From Actinomycetales bacterium (lineage in GTDB: Bacteria; Actinomycetota; Actinomycetes; Actinomycetales; Microbacteriaceae), in the NCBI GenBank assembly GCA_015655415.1, contig JAATFB010000022.1:1-64000 (forward strand): 64,000 bases of DNA. Direction: 5' to 3'. The translations under genes were made by a program, and so were the position numbers. A model generated the notes under the pieces. That model did not search any database, was not told the DNA's origin, and was given only the letters and a program-made list of their open reading frames with translations. Shown in pieces: positions 11,055 through 21,970 of this stretch; the first letter of the stretch is position 1; every line of letters starts with the position of its first letter.

Positions 11055-11354
11055 TCAGGCGATCCGCCAGCATCCGGTGTGCCAGTGCCGGCGCGACTCC
11101 AGGTCGGCCGCGTCGCCGAGCACGCCGTCCGCACGCCACACGACGACGTGCGCCACCCCGGGCTCGATGGTGCCGCCGCATCCGGGACACGTGTAGCTCT
11201 TCCCGGCGGCGGACGGGCCGATCGGCCGCACGTTCCACTCCCGCCCGTGACGGACCTCGGTGCGCCGCCAGCCGGTCATCAGGCGGCTCAGGTCGTCTCG
11301 TGGCGCGTCGCGCACGGGGCCGCGACGCCGACGGGGTCGGTTGCTGCGCGGCAT
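11055..11354 (-). CDS. Small conserved actinobacterial protein with a CxxC zinc-binding motif
   Basis: MPRSNRPRRRRGPVRDAPRDDLSRLMTGWRRTEVRHGREWNVRPI...YTCPGCGGTIEPGVAHVVVW...HWHTGCWRIA. Confidence 0.72.
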   Translation of the reverse strand: MPRSNRPRRRRGPVRDAPRDDLSRLMTGWRRTEVRHGREWNVRPIGPSAAGKSYTCPGCGGTIEPGVAHVVVWRADGVLGDAADLESRRHWHTGCWRIA

Positions 11355-11396
11355 CCGCCCAGTCTACGATCCACGCCTGCGCGGCGGCCGGCGACG

Positions 11397-13133
11397 TCAC
11401 CCGTCGGCCGAGCGACGTTCGAGCCTGGCCTCCTCCTGATCCAGCAGCTCCTGAGCGCGCCGAAGCACGCGCGAGGGGTAATCTCCCCTCGACCGCGCGT
11501 CGAGCAACGCCTCCCGCTCGGCATCGATCGCCACCCGCAGCAGCATGCCGTACTGCGCGTGCGGCCCGACCTGCTGCTCCCCCTGGCGGGTCGCGGCTTG
11601 CTCCCACGCCGACTCCGCCATCATGCCGACGTCGTTGCGCACACGATCGACGACGGCGGGATCGACCCCTTGCCCCTCGGGAAGGTCGATCACGGGATCG
11701 GCGAGGGCCCGCTCCGCGGCATCCGCGACCTCGTCCAGCAACGAGGCCAGCTCCCTGGCGTCGGCGGCTGCGTCGCTCCCCCGGATTCGCGTCAGCCGGA
11801 TGAGCAGCGGAAGGGTCCCGCCCTGCGCGAGCAACGACACGATCGCCACCACGAACGCGACCAGGACGAGCTGCGGGCGGTACGGCGTGTGCTCAGGGAG
11901 CGACTGCGCCGCGGCGAGCGTGACCACGCCGCGCATCCCCGCCCAGCTCAGCACCACGCCGTCCCGCCAGCCGACGCTGTTCTTCTGCAGGTCGACCATG
12001 TCCGCGTCGCGTCGATCGATCCTCTGCTCCGCTCGCTGTGCGCGCTCCCGCACCCTGCCGTCGCCCAACCGCTCGCGCCACGCGCTCATTCGCTCGCGCA
12101 TCGAGGAGAGCCGCTCCCTGTCGTCGTCCGCGCGGCGCGCGGCACGCCGGATGCGCACGAGCACGGGCGCCACCACCAGGGCACGAACGACCAGCAGCAC
12201 GACCACGACGAGGAGGCCGAGGGCAAGCGTCCCGGGCAGCGCGATCTCCGGATGCCGAACCGACTCCTGCACGAGACCGGCCAGCTGGCCGCCCATGATG
12301 AGGAACACGCCGTTCTCGATGACGAACGCGATCACCCGCCAGTTCACGCGCTCGCTGATGCGCGATTGCACGGAGAAGCGCCGCGCGGACTGATGCCCGG
12401 CATAGAGCCCGGCGACGACGACGGAGAGCGCACCCGATGCCCCCAGCGCCTCGGCCGGGATGAAGGCGAGGAACGGCACGACGAACGAGATCACCGTGTC
12501 GAGCACCGGATCGGAGAACCTGGAGCGCACCCGCACGGTGACGAAGCCGACGACGAGGCCGATCGCGGCGGCGACCAGCACCGATCGCAGGAAGCCCCCG
12601 GCGACGTCCCACACGCTGACCGATGCCGCTGTCGCCGCGATCGCCGATTTCAGCAGCACCAGCGCCGTCGCGTCGTTGACGAGGCTCTCACCCTCCAGCA
12701 GGGTGACGTCCCTCGCCGGGAGGCCCAGTCGTTTCGCAATGGCCGTCGCCGCCACCGCGTCGGTCGGGCTGACCACCGCTCCGAGCGCTATCGCGGCGGC
12801 GAGGTCGAGCTGCGGCAGGAGCATGAACAGGATGAACCCGATCACCACCGCCGAGACGACGACGAGCACCACCGAGAGCATCGTGATGCCGCCGAGGTTG
12901 CGCCGGAAGTCCACCAGCGGCACCTGCACGGCCGCGGCGTAGAGCAGAAGCGGAAGCAGCACGTCGAGCACCACCTCGGGATCCAGCGCGAGATGAGGGG
13001 CCCCGGGGATGAACGAGTAACCGATACCGGCGATCACCAGCAGGATCGGAGCCGCGATGCCGAGCCGCTTGGAGAACGCGGCCGCCGCGACGAGCACGAG
13101 CATGCCCGCCACGATGAGAAGCGCGTACTCCAT
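11397..13133 (-). CDS. Na+/H+ antiporter (CPA1 family)
   Basis: AIALGAVVSPTDAVAATAIAKRLGLP, LLEGESLVNDATALVL, WAGMRGVVTLAAAQSLP. Confidence 0.92.
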   Translation of the reverse strand: MEYALLIVAGMLVLVAAAAFSKRLGIAAPILLVIAGIGYSFIPGAPHLALDPEVVLDVLLPLLLYAAAVQVPLVDFRRNLGGITMLSVVLVVVSAVVIGFILFMLLPQLDLAAAIALGAVVSPTDAVAATAIAKRLGLPARDVTLLEGESLVNDATALVLLKSAIAATAASVSVWDVAGGFLRSVLVAAAIGLVVGFVTVRVRSRFSDPVLDTVISFVVPFLAFIPAEALGASGALSVVVAGLYAGHQSARRFSVQSRISERVNWRVIAFVIENGVFLIMGGQLAGLVQESVRHPEIALPGTLALGLLVVVVLLVVRALVVAPVLVRIRRAARRADDDRERLSSMRERMSAWRERLGDGRVRERAQRAEQRIDRRDADMVDLQKNSVGWRDGVVLSWAGMRGVVTLAAAQSLPEHTPYRPQLVLVAFVVAIVSLLAQGGTLPLLIRLTRIRGSDAAADARELASLLDEVADAAERALADPVIDLPEGQGVDPAVVDRVRNDVGMMAESAWEQAATRQGEQQVGPHAQYGMLLRVAIDAEREALLDARSRGDYPSRVLRRAQELLDQEEARLERRSADG

Positions 13134-13189
13134 GCGGTCAGCCTAGGGTCTGCCGGATGCCCTCACCGCGGGGCTCGGCGGGACCGCGG

Positions 13190-13888
13190 TCAGTACCAGC
13201 CGGTCGACTCCGAATGGGCCCACGCCCCGCACGGGGTGCCGTAGCGGCCGTCGACGTAGCCAAGGCCCCAGTTCACCTGGGTCTGGAAGTTCGTGGCCCA
13301 GTCTGCGCCCGCCGACGCCATCTTGCTTCCGGGGAGCGCCTGCGGAATGCCGTACGCCCCCGTGCTGGCGTTGTACGCGTAGACGTTCCAGTGCGACTCC
13401 CGGTTCCACAGCGCCACGAGGCAGTTGAACTGGTCATCGCCCATGCCCTGCGCCGCGAGCACGCTCTGCGCGTACGCCTGCGCGCTGCCGGGGTCCGGCG
13501 TGCCGGCAGCCGGGGCGCCGTGATCGTCGTCGGAGGACGAGTCGCCCGAGGACACCGACACCGTCGGAGCCGGCGGCGGCGGCTTGGGCGCCTCCTTCGA
13601 GCCGAACGTGTCCACGCTGATGGCGCCCCCGTCCGCGGTCGTGGAGACAGCGAGCTCCTGCACGCGCTGACCGAGGAAGCGCGAATGGGCCGCCGCGAAC
13701 TCCGGAGACGCCGTGGCACCGGAATACGGGTCGACGATGTTCACGAGGAAGAAACCGATGGCGGCGAGGAAGGCGACGGCCACGACCACCGGCCGAGCCC
13801 CCCGGGGTCGGCGAGCGACCACCCCCACCGTGCGTCGTACCGGTGCCGGAGGCTCTGCTAGATGTCGTACTCGCCTGCCCACGATCAC
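13190..13888 (-). CDS. Secreted lytic-transglycosylase-like protein
   Basis: TM anchor, then NCLVALWNRESHWNVYAYNASTGAYGIPQALPGSKMASAGADWATNFQTQVNWGLGYVDGRYGTPCGAWAH; GTG start at 13888 inferred. Confidence 0.8.
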   Translation of the reverse strand: MIVGRRVRHLAEPPAPVRRTVGVVARRPRGARPVVVAVAFLAAIGFFLVNIVDPYSGATASPEFAAAHSRFLGQRVQELAVSTTADGGAISVDTFGSKEAPKPPPPAPTVSVSSGDSSSDDDHGAPAAGTPDPGSAQAYAQSVLAAQGMGDDQFNCLVALWNRESHWNVYAYNASTGAYGIPQALPGSKMASAGADWATNFQTQVNWGLGYVDGRYGTPCGAWAHSESTGWY

Positions 13889-13985
13889 ACAACGATAACG
13901 AAGATGCGCCGCGCGTCCAAAGCGGACGACGCCCGATTCAGGCAACGACCAGGCTCGGAGGGGTCGCGGCGGCCCGAGCGGCGCC

Positions 13986-14528
13986 TCAGCGCACCGCCAG
14001 CATGACGTCGACGACGGCATCCAGCAGCAGGTCCACCTGCGCCTCCCGGTACCCGTGCCGCTGCTGACGGAACACGATCGTGCGCACCTCCTCGACCGAC
14101 ATCGGCATGCCGTCGCGGAAGTACCGCGTGAGGCGCCTCGCGAAGCGGTCGACCTCCCGCGTGTTGTATCCGATCGTGAAGATGCTGACGCGGTCGAAGC
14201 GATGCCCGTCCGGCCTGCCCAGCCGGTTGAGGATCACCTGCGCGGTGGCACGTGCCTGCTCCATCCAGCGACGCTCGCCCATCTCCTGACGTGCCTCGGC
14301 CCGTTCACGCGCGGCGAAGGCATCCTCCAGCCGCTCCAGGGCGCCGTCGACGACGTCGGGCTGGTATCCGCCGCGCTGCAGGGCGAAGCCCGTGCGACGG
14401 ATGTCCTCCGCCTTCAGCGGCACTTCGGGATCGCCCTCGTACGCCCGCCGGGCCAGTCGCAGGAAGCGGTCGACCTCCTCGGGGTCGTATCCGCGTTTGC
14501 CGCGCGCGACGGTCGGAAAGGTTGGCAC
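13986..14528 (-). CDS. DivIVA domain-containing protein
   Basis: FPTVARGKRGYDPEEVDRFLRLARRAYEG... and IFTIGYNTREVDRFARRLTRYF. Confidence 0.8.
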   Translation of the reverse strand: MPTFPTVARGKRGYDPEEVDRFLRLARRAYEGDPEVPLKAEDIRRTGFALQRGGYQPDVVDGALERLEDAFAARERAEARQEMGERRWMEQARATAQVILNRLGRPDGHRFDRVSIFTIGYNTREVDRFARRLTRYFRDGMPMSVEEVRTIVFRQQRHGYREAQVDLLLDAVVDVMLAVR

Positions 14529-14618
14529 GGGCCCATTCTCTCAGAGGCGCTCTGCACGACGAGGCCGCACCACGGCAAGTCCGTCGTCGGATGTGCGCAC
14601 GGCGGCCTCGCGTGGCGC

Positions 14619-15614
14619 TCAGCGGAACATCGGCTCGAAGACGACGTAGAGCACGTACGCGAGCGCGGCGGAGGGCAGGATCGAGTCCAGACGGTCGAGG
14701 AACCCGCCGTGGCCGGGCAGCCACGAGCTCATGTCCTTGATGCCGATGTCACGTTTGATGAGCGACTCGGTGAGGTCGCCCATCGTCGCGGTGACCAGCA
14801 CCAGCGCACCGAAGACGAGGCCGAACCACCAGGGGGCGTGCAGCATGAACACCGCAAGGACGACGCCGGCGACGAGCGCGGTGACCGCCGCGCCCGCGAA
14901 GCCCTCCCACGTCTTCTTGGGGCTGATCGTGGGCGCCATCGGATGCCTGCCGAACGACAGACCCGCGGCGTAGGCGCCGGTGTCGACGACCACGACCAGT
15001 ATCAGCGTCGCGAGGGTCCACCATTGGCCGTCCGGCTGCGCCACCAGCAGCACCGAGAAGCACGCCAGGAAGGGCACGTAGAGGAAGGCGAGCGTGGAGG
15101 CGGTCAGGTCGCGAAGCAACACCCCGCCGGGAGCCCGGCGTGCGACCGGGATGCCCTCCGCCAGCCGCCACAGCCACAGGAGCACGATCGCGGCGATCGC
15201 GACCAGCCACTCCCCCGAGGCGTGCAGATAGTAGGCGGCGGGAACGAGCAGGACGCCCACGACGGCCAGCGCGACCCGCGGAACCCGGAGTCCGGCGATC
15301 CGCAGCGCCGTGGCGAACTCGAACCCGGTGAATCCGGCGATGGCCGCCGCGAACACCATGAAGATCTCCTTCACGAAGATCAGGCTGACCAGCAGCAGAG
15401 CACCGCCGACGAGGCCGATCAGGACGGCGAACACCAGGTTGCGGCCGGTGCGCTGCCGGATCCTCTCGTTGGTGGCCTCCAGCTGGGCCTTCGTCGCCTG
15501 CACCTGCCGTTCGAGATCCGCCCGGCGCTCGCGCATGCGACGGCCGAACCGGCCGCCGTCCCGGCGCGCGCCATCGTCCGGTGCCCCGGGCGATTCGTCG
15601 GACCTCGGCGTCAT
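14619..15614 (-). CDS. cdsA: Phosphatidate cytidylyltransferase
   Basis: VVVDTGAYAAGLSFGRHPMAPTISPKKTWEGFAGA...MGDLTESLIKRDIGIKDMSSWLPGHGGFLDRLDS. Confidence 0.95.
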   Translation of the reverse strand: MTPRSDESPGAPDDGARRDGGRFGRRMRERRADLERQVQATKAQLEATNERIRQRTGRNLVFAVLIGLVGGALLLVSLIFVKEIFMVFAAAIAGFTGFEFATALRIAGLRVPRVALAVVGVLLVPAAYYLHASGEWLVAIAAIVLLWLWRLAEGIPVARRAPGGVLLRDLTASTLAFLYVPFLACFSVLLVAQPDGQWWTLATLILVVVVDTGAYAAGLSFGRHPMAPTISPKKTWEGFAGAAVTALVAGVVLAVFMLHAPWWFGLVFGALVLVTATMGDLTESLIKRDIGIKDMSSWLPGHGGFLDRLDSILPSAALAYVLYVVFEPMFR

Positions 15615-15620
15615 CTGCGT

Positions 15621-16175
15621 CTAGACCTCGAGGAGTTCCGCTTCCTTGCGCGCGAGAGCCTCGTCGACCTGGTCGATGTGCTTCTTCGTGATCGCCTCGA
15701 GCTCCTTCTCGGCGCGAGCCACGTCGTCGTCGCCCACCTCGGACTTCAGCGCGTCCAGCTCGTCCTTCGCCTTGCGCCGGATGTTGCGGATGGACACGCG
15801 GGCGTCCTCGGCCTTGGCGCGAACCAGCTTCACATACTCCCTACGACGTTCCTCGTTCAGCTCCGGCATGGTCACGCGGATGATCTGCCCGTCGTTGTTG
15901 GGGGTGGCGCCGAGGTTGGGCGTGTTGACGATCGCCTTCTCGATCTCCTTCAGCGCCGACTTGTCGTAGGGGGTGATCACCAGCGTGCGCGCCTCCGGGT
16001 TCTGCAGCGAGGCGAGCTGGCCAAGCGGCGTAGGGGTGCCGTAGTACTCCACGAGGATGCGCTGGAACAGCTGAGGGTTGGCGCGCCCGGTCCGCACGGT
16101 CGAGAAGTCGTCCTTGGCCACCTCGACGGCCTTGGTCATGCGCTCCGTTGCTGCGGCCAGTGAGTCGGCGATCAC
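15621..16175 (-). CDS. frr: Ribosome recycling factor
   Basis: [57 protein letters not shown]. Confidence 0.97.
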   Translation of the reverse strand: MIADSLAAATERMTKAVEVAKDDFSTVRTGRANPQLFQRILVEYYGTPTPLGQLASLQNPEARTLVITPYDKSALKEIEKAIVNTPNLGATPNNDGQIIRVTMPELNEERRREYVKLVRAKAEDARVSIRNIRRKAKDELDALKSEVGDDDVARAEKELEAITKKHIDQVDEALARKEAELLEV

Positions 16176-16224
16176 GTTGCGGCTCCTTCGTTCGTTCGGT
16201 CAGCTCAAGCTTAGGGGTCGGGGT

Positions 16225-16938
16225 TCACGCGCCGACGACGGTGCCGATCTCTCCGCCGAGGATCGCCTCGGTGACGCTGCCCTCCGGCTCGATGCCGAAG
16301 ATCTGCATCGGCATCGAATTGTCGCGGCACAGACTCAGCGCGGTGGCGTCGATCGCCCTCAGGTCGCGCACCAGGGCGTCCTGGTAGCTGATGCGCTCCA
16401 GCTTGACGGCATCCGGGTTCGTGCGCGGGTCGTCGCTGTAGAGACCGTCGACGCCGTTCTTCGCCATCAGCACGATGTCCGCTCCGATTTCCAGGGCGCG
16501 CTGCACGGCGACGGTGTCGGTGGAGAAGTAGGGCAGGCCTGCGCCCGCGCCGAAGATGACGACGCGACCCTTCTCCAGGTGCCGCTCGGCACGGCGCGGG
16601 ATGTACGGCTCGGCGACCTGGGTCATGCTGATCGCGGACTGCACCCGGGTCGCCGCACCCGCCTGCTCCAGGAAGTCCTGCAGCGCGAGCGCGTTCATCA
16701 CCGTGCCGAGCATGCCCATGTAGTCGGCGCGGGCTCGGTCCATGCCACGCTGGCTGAGCTCCGCGCCGCGGAAGAAGTTCCCTCCGCCGACCACGACGGC
16801 CACCTCGACGTGCTCCGCCGCACGGGCGATCTCGCGCGCCAACGAGCTCACGATGTCGGGATTCACGCCGAGCGCGCCGCCGCCGAAGGCCTCGCCCGAC
16901 AGTTTGAGAAGGACTCTGCGTCTGGTGGAAGCTGGCAT
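16225..16938 (-). CDS. pyrH: UMP kinase
   Basis: [33 protein letters not shown]...[37 protein letters not shown]. Confidence 0.97.
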   Translation of the reverse strand: MPASTRRRVLLKLSGEAFGGGALGVNPDIVSSLAREIARAAEHVEVAVVVGGGNFFRGAELSQRGMDRARADYMGMLGTVMNALALQDFLEQAGAATRVQSAISMTQVAEPYIPRRAERHLEKGRVVIFGAGAGLPYFSTDTVAVQRALEIGADIVLMAKNGVDGLYSDDPRTNPDAVKLERISYQDALVRDLRAIDATALSLCRDNSMPMQIFGIEPEGSVTEAILGGEIGTVVGA

Positions 16939-17076
16939 CTGGCGAGTCCCTTCTGAGGTGTGTCGGAATCTAACGTAACGGCCACCCGCCGTCGCGGTCA
17001 TCCCCGGTGACACGTCGCAGCCGTGCCGCCGACGACACGGACGTGGCGCGACGTCGGCGCGTCCGAGGGCGTACAG

Positions 17077-17108
17077 AAAAGGAGTCCGGATCGCTCGATC
17101 CGGACTCC
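17077..17108 (-). terminator. Intrinsic terminator downstream of tsf
   Basis: Perfect 13-bp inverted repeat GGAGTCCGGATCG-CT-CGATCCGGACTCC (17081-17108), followed on the minus strand by TTTTCTGT; lies just past the tsf stop at 17120. Confidence 0.8.
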
Positions 17109-17119
17109 CCTCCTCGCCG

Positions 17120-17947
17120 CTAGGCGCCCACCTTGAACCGGGCGAAGCCGGTGATGGTGATGCCGGCGTCGGCCGCGACCTTGCCGACGGTCAGCTTGTT
17201 GTCCTTGGCGTAGTCCTGGTCGAGCAGGGCGACCTGCTTGAAGTAGCCGTTCAGCCGTCCCTCGATGATCTTCGGCAGGGCCGCCTCGGGCTTGCCCTCG
17301 TTGCGCGAGATCTCCTCGACGATGCGACGCTCGTTCTCCACCTTGTCGGCCGGCACGTCCTCGCGGGTGAGATACTCGGGGTTCGCGAACGAGATGTGCT
17401 GGGCGATGCCCCGCGCCGTCTCCGCGTCCTCGCCCGAGTAGGCGAGGATGACGCCCACCTGCGGCGGCAGGTCTTTCGACGTCTTGTGCAGATAGATCGA
17501 GAAACGGTCTCCGTCGAGGCTGACGAAGCGACGCAGCTGGATCCTCTCGCCGAGGATCGCGGCGGCGTCGGAGATCACCTCTGCGACGGTCTTCGTCGCC
17601 GCCGGGGCGGCCAGCGCCTCCTCCAGGGTCGTGGCGCCGGCCTCGATCACGGCCTCCTCCACGCCCCCGGCCAGGGCGATGAACCTGTCGCTCTTCGCGA
17701 CGAAATCGGTCTCGCAGTTGAGCTCGAGCATGTAGGCACGGCCGCCGTGCTCACGTGCAGTCACGAGGCCCTCGCTCGTGGAGCGATCGGCACGCTTCGC
17801 GTTGCCCTTCGCCCCCTTCAGGCGGAGGATCTCCGTGGCCTTCTCGATGTCGCCGCCCGCCTCTTCGAGCGCCTTCTTGGTGTCGACCATTCCGGTGCCG
17901 AGCTGCTCGCGCAGCGCCTTGATGTCGGCGATGCTGACACTTGCCAT
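17120..17947 (-). CDS. tsf: Elongation factor Ts
   Basis: [41 protein letters not shown]. Confidence 0.97.
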   Translation of the reverse strand: MASVSIADIKALREQLGTGMVDTKKALEEAGGDIEKATEILRLKGAKGNAKRADRSTSEGLVTAREHGGRAYMLELNCETDFVAKSDRFIALAGGVEEAVIEAGATTLEEALAAPAATKTVAEVISDAAAILGERIQLRRFVSLDGDRFSIYLHKTSKDLPPQVGVILAYSGEDAETARGIAQHISFANPEYLTREDVPADKVENERRIVEEISRNEGKPEAALPKIIEGRLNGYFKQVALLDQDYAKDNKLTVGKVAADAGITITGFARFKVGA

Positions 17948-17982
17948 GTGGGGTGAACTCCTCGGTTCGATGAAAAGACGGG

Positions 17983-18954
17983 TTACTCGGCCTCGGCCGC
18001 CGCACCCTCGGCGATCTTGTCGGCCTCGACGACGGCCGGCGCCTGGCTCGCGGCGCCCTCGGCGTCGGAGTCGGATTCGGTCGCCTCGACCTGCTCGGCC
18101 TCCTCGTCCACCACCGCGGCGGCCTCCGCCTCGGCCTCGGCCAGGTCGGCATCCGCCGCCTTGGCCGTCTCGGCGCCGGACTGAACACCGCCATCGCCGG
18201 CCTCCAGGAGCTCACGCTCCCACTCGGCCAGGGGCTCGGCGCCCTCCTCGCCCTCCTCGGGCTTCTGGTGACGCTGGATGAGGCCCTCGGCCGCGGCGTC
18301 CGCCACGATGCGGGTCAGCAGGCTGACGGAGCGGATCGCGTCGTCGTTGCCCGGGATCGGGTACTGCACCTCGTCGGGGTCGCAGTTCGTGTCGAGGATG
18401 GCGATGACCGGGATGCCGAGCTTGCGGGCCTCGTCGATCGCCAGGTGCTCCTTCTTGGTGTCGACGACCCAGAGCGCGCTCGGAGTCTTGGTGAGGTTGC
18501 GGATGCCCCCGAGCGACTTGTGCAGCTTGTCGAGCTCGCGCTTCTTGATGAGCAGCTCCTTCTTGGTGAGGCCGCTCGTCGTGCCCTCGAAGTCGAGCTC
18601 CTCGAGCTCTTTCATGCGCGCCAGCCGCTTCGACACGGTCTGGAAGTTGGTGAGCAGACCACCCAGCCAACGCTGGTTCACATACGGCTGGCCGACGCGC
18701 TGCGCCTGCTCGGCGATCGCGTTCTGCGCCTGCTTCTTCGTGCCGACGAAGAGGATGGTCCCGCCGTGGGCGACCGTCTCCTTGACGAAGTCGTACGCCT
18801 TGTCGATGTAGGCCAACGACTGCTGGAGGTCGATGATGTAGCTGCCGGAGCGCTCGGTGAGGATGAAGCGCTTCATCTTCGGGTTCCACCGGCGGGTCTG
18901 GTGTCCGAAGTGCACGCCGCTGTCGAGCAGCTGCCGCATGGTGACGACGGCCAT
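17983..18954 (-). CDS. rpsB: 30S ribosomal protein S2 with acidic C-terminal extension
   Basis: [31 protein letters not shown]...[37 protein letters not shown]. Confidence 0.97.
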   Translation of the reverse strand: MAVVTMRQLLDSGVHFGHQTRRWNPKMKRFILTERSGSYIIDLQQSLAYIDKAYDFVKETVAHGGTILFVGTKKQAQNAIAEQAQRVGQPYVNQRWLGGLLTNFQTVSKRLARMKELEELDFEGTTSGLTKKELLIKKRELDKLHKSLGGIRNLTKTPSALWVVDTKKEHLAIDEARKLGIPVIAILDTNCDPDEVQYPIPGNDDAIRSVSLLTRIVADAAAEGLIQRHQKPEEGEEGAEPLAEWERELLEAGDGGVQSGAETAKAADADLAEAEAEAAAVVDEEAEQVEATESDSDAEGAASQAPAVVEADKIAEGAAAEAE

Positions 18955-19296
18955 GGCCGTTCTCCTTTTCTCGGCGTTCCGGCGCACGTGTCGTGGCGGA
19001 TCGCCTGCTCGGTTGTCTCGCGGAGACCGGATGGCCCCCGCGCCTGGCGCCCGACGGGCATCCGCTTCGGTGTGAGCCGAAGACCGGGGATGCCTGTGCC
19101 GTGGTCGTCCGAAGCCTCGGACGAAGTCCCGACGAGCGGGCGCGCGTAGTCACCCCGACGAGCGGGGCGCTCCACGATCATATCAGGCGGCGACCTGGCG
19201 GGCGGCGACCTCAGGCGGCGAGCGTCGTCCGGCCCGAATCGGCCCCGTGCCCGATACAGGCATCGCGGGGGCCGCCGTCGGCGTGCCGAGGAGCGT

Positions 19297-20787
19297 TCAG
19301 GCGCTCGCCCGTTCCCGCCGGACCCGCTCCAGCTTGGACTTGTCCTCCAGCTCCAGCCCGGTCACCTCGGGCAGGGCGGCGAGCACGAACCAGAACGACA
19401 GCGCCGCGAAGAGGGCGAAGCCCGCGTACACCCAGCCGAGTCCCACCGCCTGGCTGAGGACGGGGAAGAGCAGGGTGACCAGGAAGTTGAAGATCCAGTT
19501 GAAGGCCGCCGCGATGCCCAGGCCGAGCCCGCGGATCTTGTTCGGGAAGACCTCGCCGAGCACCACCCACATGACCGGGCCCCAAGTGGCGGCGAAGAAG
19601 ATCACGAAGAGGTTGGCCCCGATGAGCGCGATCACGCCCCACGGGTTGGGCAGGGTCACCGAGCCGTGCGCGGTGTGCGCCTGCGAGAACGAGATCGCCG
19701 CGAGCACGAGGCCGACGAACATCCCGGCCGATCCCCACAGGAGCAGCGCCTTCCGCCCGACACGGTCGACGAAGAGGATCGCCACGAACGTGAGGACCAC
19801 GTTGATCACCGAGGTGATCACCGAGGTCACGAAGGAGTCGCTGGCGCTGAAGCCGACCGACTTCCAGAGTGTGGTCGAGTAGTAGAAGATCGCGTTGATG
19901 CCCACCAGCTGCTGGAAGGCGGCCATGCCCAGGCCCACCCACAGGATCGGCTGCAGTCCTAGTGCCGTGCCGCGCAGGTCGCGGTAGCGCGCGCGGCGTT
20001 CGTTCTCGAGACTGTCCTCGATCTCGTCCATGCGGCGGTCGATGTCGATGGCGCCGGTGACATCGCGCACGACCTCACGTGCGTCATCCCGCCGTCCGCT
20101 GCGCAGCAGGTATTGCGGCGACTCCGGGATCGACAGCGACAGGATGCCGTACACCAGCGCGGGAACGACGCCGACCAGAAGCATCCAGCGCCAGGCGGGA
20201 AGCCCGAACCAGAGCTCCCGCATGGCGTCGCCCTTCGAGCCGGCGAGGGCCGCGTCGGAGAGCAGTGCGAGGAAGATGCCCAGCGTGATCGCCAGCTGCT
20301 GCAGCGAGCTCAGGCCTCCGCGCAGCTTGGCCGGCGCGATCTCGCCGATGTACGCGGGGGCGATCACGGAGGCGATGCCGATGGCGAGTCCGCCGATGAA
20401 CCGCCATGACATCAGGAACCAGTCGGCGAAGGCGAGACCGGATGCCACCGAGCTGGCGACGAAGAGGATCGCCGCCAGCAGCATGACGGCCTTGCGCCCC
20501 CACACATCGGCGAGCTGGCCGGCGAACCAGGCGCCCACCGCACAGCCGATCAAGGTGATCGCCACGGTGAAGCCGATCGCAGCCGAACCGAGGTGGAAGG
20601 TGTCCTGGATCGAGTCGACCGCCCCGTTGATCACCGACGTGTCGAACCCGAAAAGCAGGCCGCCCAGGGCCGCCGAGATCGTCACGCCGAGCACCTTGCC
20701 GCGGTGCGCGGTGCCCATGGCCGACTTCTCGCCACCCCTTGGGTTGTGGCCTGCTTCGTCGCGTCCGTTCGACCGCGTGTCGGACAT
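19297..20787 (-). CDS. MFS sugar:proton symporter (sugar porter family)
   Basis: GLLFGFDTSVINGAVDSI, DVWGRKAVMLLAAILF, SWRFIGGLAIGIASVIAPAYIGEIAPAKLRGGLSSLQQLAITLGI, VGRKALLLWGSAGM. Confidence 0.92.
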   Translation of the reverse strand: MSDTRSNGRDEAGHNPRGGEKSAMGTAHRGKVLGVTISAALGGLLFGFDTSVINGAVDSIQDTFHLGSAAIGFTVAITLIGCAVGAWFAGQLADVWGRKAVMLLAAILFVASSVASGLAFADWFLMSWRFIGGLAIGIASVIAPAYIGEIAPAKLRGGLSSLQQLAITLGIFLALLSDAALAGSKGDAMRELWFGLPAWRWMLLVGVVPALVYGILSLSIPESPQYLLRSGRRDDAREVVRDVTGAIDIDRRMDEIEDSLENERRARYRDLRGTALGLQPILWVGLGMAAFQQLVGINAIFYYSTTLWKSVGFSASDSFVTSVITSVINVVLTFVAILFVDRVGRKALLLWGSAGMFVGLVLAAISFSQAHTAHGSVTLPNPWGVIALIGANLFVIFFAATWGPVMWVVLGEVFPNKIRGLGLGIAAAFNWIFNFLVTLLFPVLSQAVGLGWVYAGFALFAALSFWFVLAALPEVTGLELEDKSKLERVRRERASA

Positions 20788-20953
20788 CGAGATCGCCCCC
20801 CTCGCCTCTGCACAGCACGCTAACACCACGACGCCCCAGCGATGCAGGCGCTTGACAGGACGGCCGCCGCGACGCACGCCCACGCCATCCTCGGCGGTAC
20901 ACCGGCCCGATCGCCCCTGCCAGAACCCACGGTCCTCCGTCCGGCGGCCGGTA

Positions 20954-21027
20954 CTTCCCGTCCCACCACCGTGGCTTCCCGTCCCACGATCGGGGCTTCC
21001 CGTCCCACCCCGGTCTTCCCGTCCCAC
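20954..21027. repeat. Four-copy short tandem repeat CTTCCCGTCCCAC (reverse GTGGGACGGGAAG)
   Basis: Copies start at 20954, 20975, 20996 and 21015 (spacing 21, 21, 19) between the divergent MFS and M23 peptidase genes. Confidence 0.9.
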
Positions 21028-21104
21028 GCCCGAGTCCGAGGCCGCCCCTCCACATTCGGCTCCCTGCCCTCCGCGGCGGCGGCCTCGGACGCCAGGCTCG
21101 AGGC

Positions 21105-21719
21105 ATGCCGTCGCCGCGATCCCCCTCCGCAACCCGAGCAGTCGGTGCCGTCGCGGCGGCGGCGCTCGCTCTCGCGCTCTCCGGTGCGCCCCATGCGGCC
21201 AATGCGAGCGGTCGCCCTGGATCCGGCACCCATCAACGCCACGATGCCCACGACGATGGCCGAAGGGCCGAGCGGGCGCATCTCCGATCCGACCGGCCCT
21301 CGGCCGAAGACGACGGCTGGTCTTGGCCGGTCGAGGGCGCGCGGGTCGTCGTGCGCGGCTTCGAGGCGCCGTCCACCCGATACTCCGCCGGCCACAGGGG
21401 CATCGACGTGCCCGCCGCCCCGGGCACGTCGGTGCTCGCCCCGCAGGACGGCGTCGTCCGGTTCGCCGGGGTCGTCGTCGATCGTGCGACGATCACGATC
21501 GAGACGACGCAGGGCGTCCTGATCAGCATGGAGCCCGTCGCGAGCCCGCTCGTCCGGGGCGACCCCGCGCACAAGGGAGGCCAGGTCGGCGCGGTGGCCG
21601 CCGGCGGGCACTGCGACCGCGGATGTCTGCACCTCGGCGTGCGCGTCCACGGCGACTACGTGTCGCCGCTTCGGTTCTTCGGCGGTGTCCGGCGCGCCGT
21701 GCTGTTGCCGATCCGCTGA
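21105..21719 (+). CDS. Secreted M23-family peptidase-like protein
   Basis: Signal peptide followed by STRYSAGHRGIDVPAAPGTSVLAPQDGVVRFAGVVVDRATITIE...HLGVRVHGDYVSPLRF. Confidence 0.85.
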   Translation: MPSPRSPSATRAVGAVAAAALALALSGAPHAANASGRPGSGTHQRHDAHDDGRRAERAHLRSDRPSAEDDGWSWPVEGARVVVRGFEAPSTRYSAGHRGIDVPAAPGTSVLAPQDGVVRFAGVVVDRATITIETTQGVLISMEPVASPLVRGDPAHKGGQVGAVAAGGHCDRGCLHLGVRVHGDYVSPLRFFGGVRRAVLLPIR

Positions 21720-21970
21720 CGGCCGACGCGGGCGTCAGCGGTGACAGGTGCCGCCGCGACCGCCAGCACCTCGATCGGGACCGCTTCCCATCCCTCACGC
21801 GGATGCGTTCCCATCCCTCGTCCCTCGCGCGGACACGCACGGAGACCGGCCGGTGGGTGCGCGCGCCCGGAGCCGGCACGCGCACGAGCGCTGTGGTCGG
21901 GCATGCGAGTGCGCACCGTGGTCGGACAGTGGTCGGGCAGCAATCGAGCAGCGGGTGCGCGCAGCGATGG

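Noticed and set aside
17983-18250. Ala/Glu-rich low-complexity C-terminus of rpsB
   Set aside because: Acidic S2 extensions are common in actinobacteria; ordinary.
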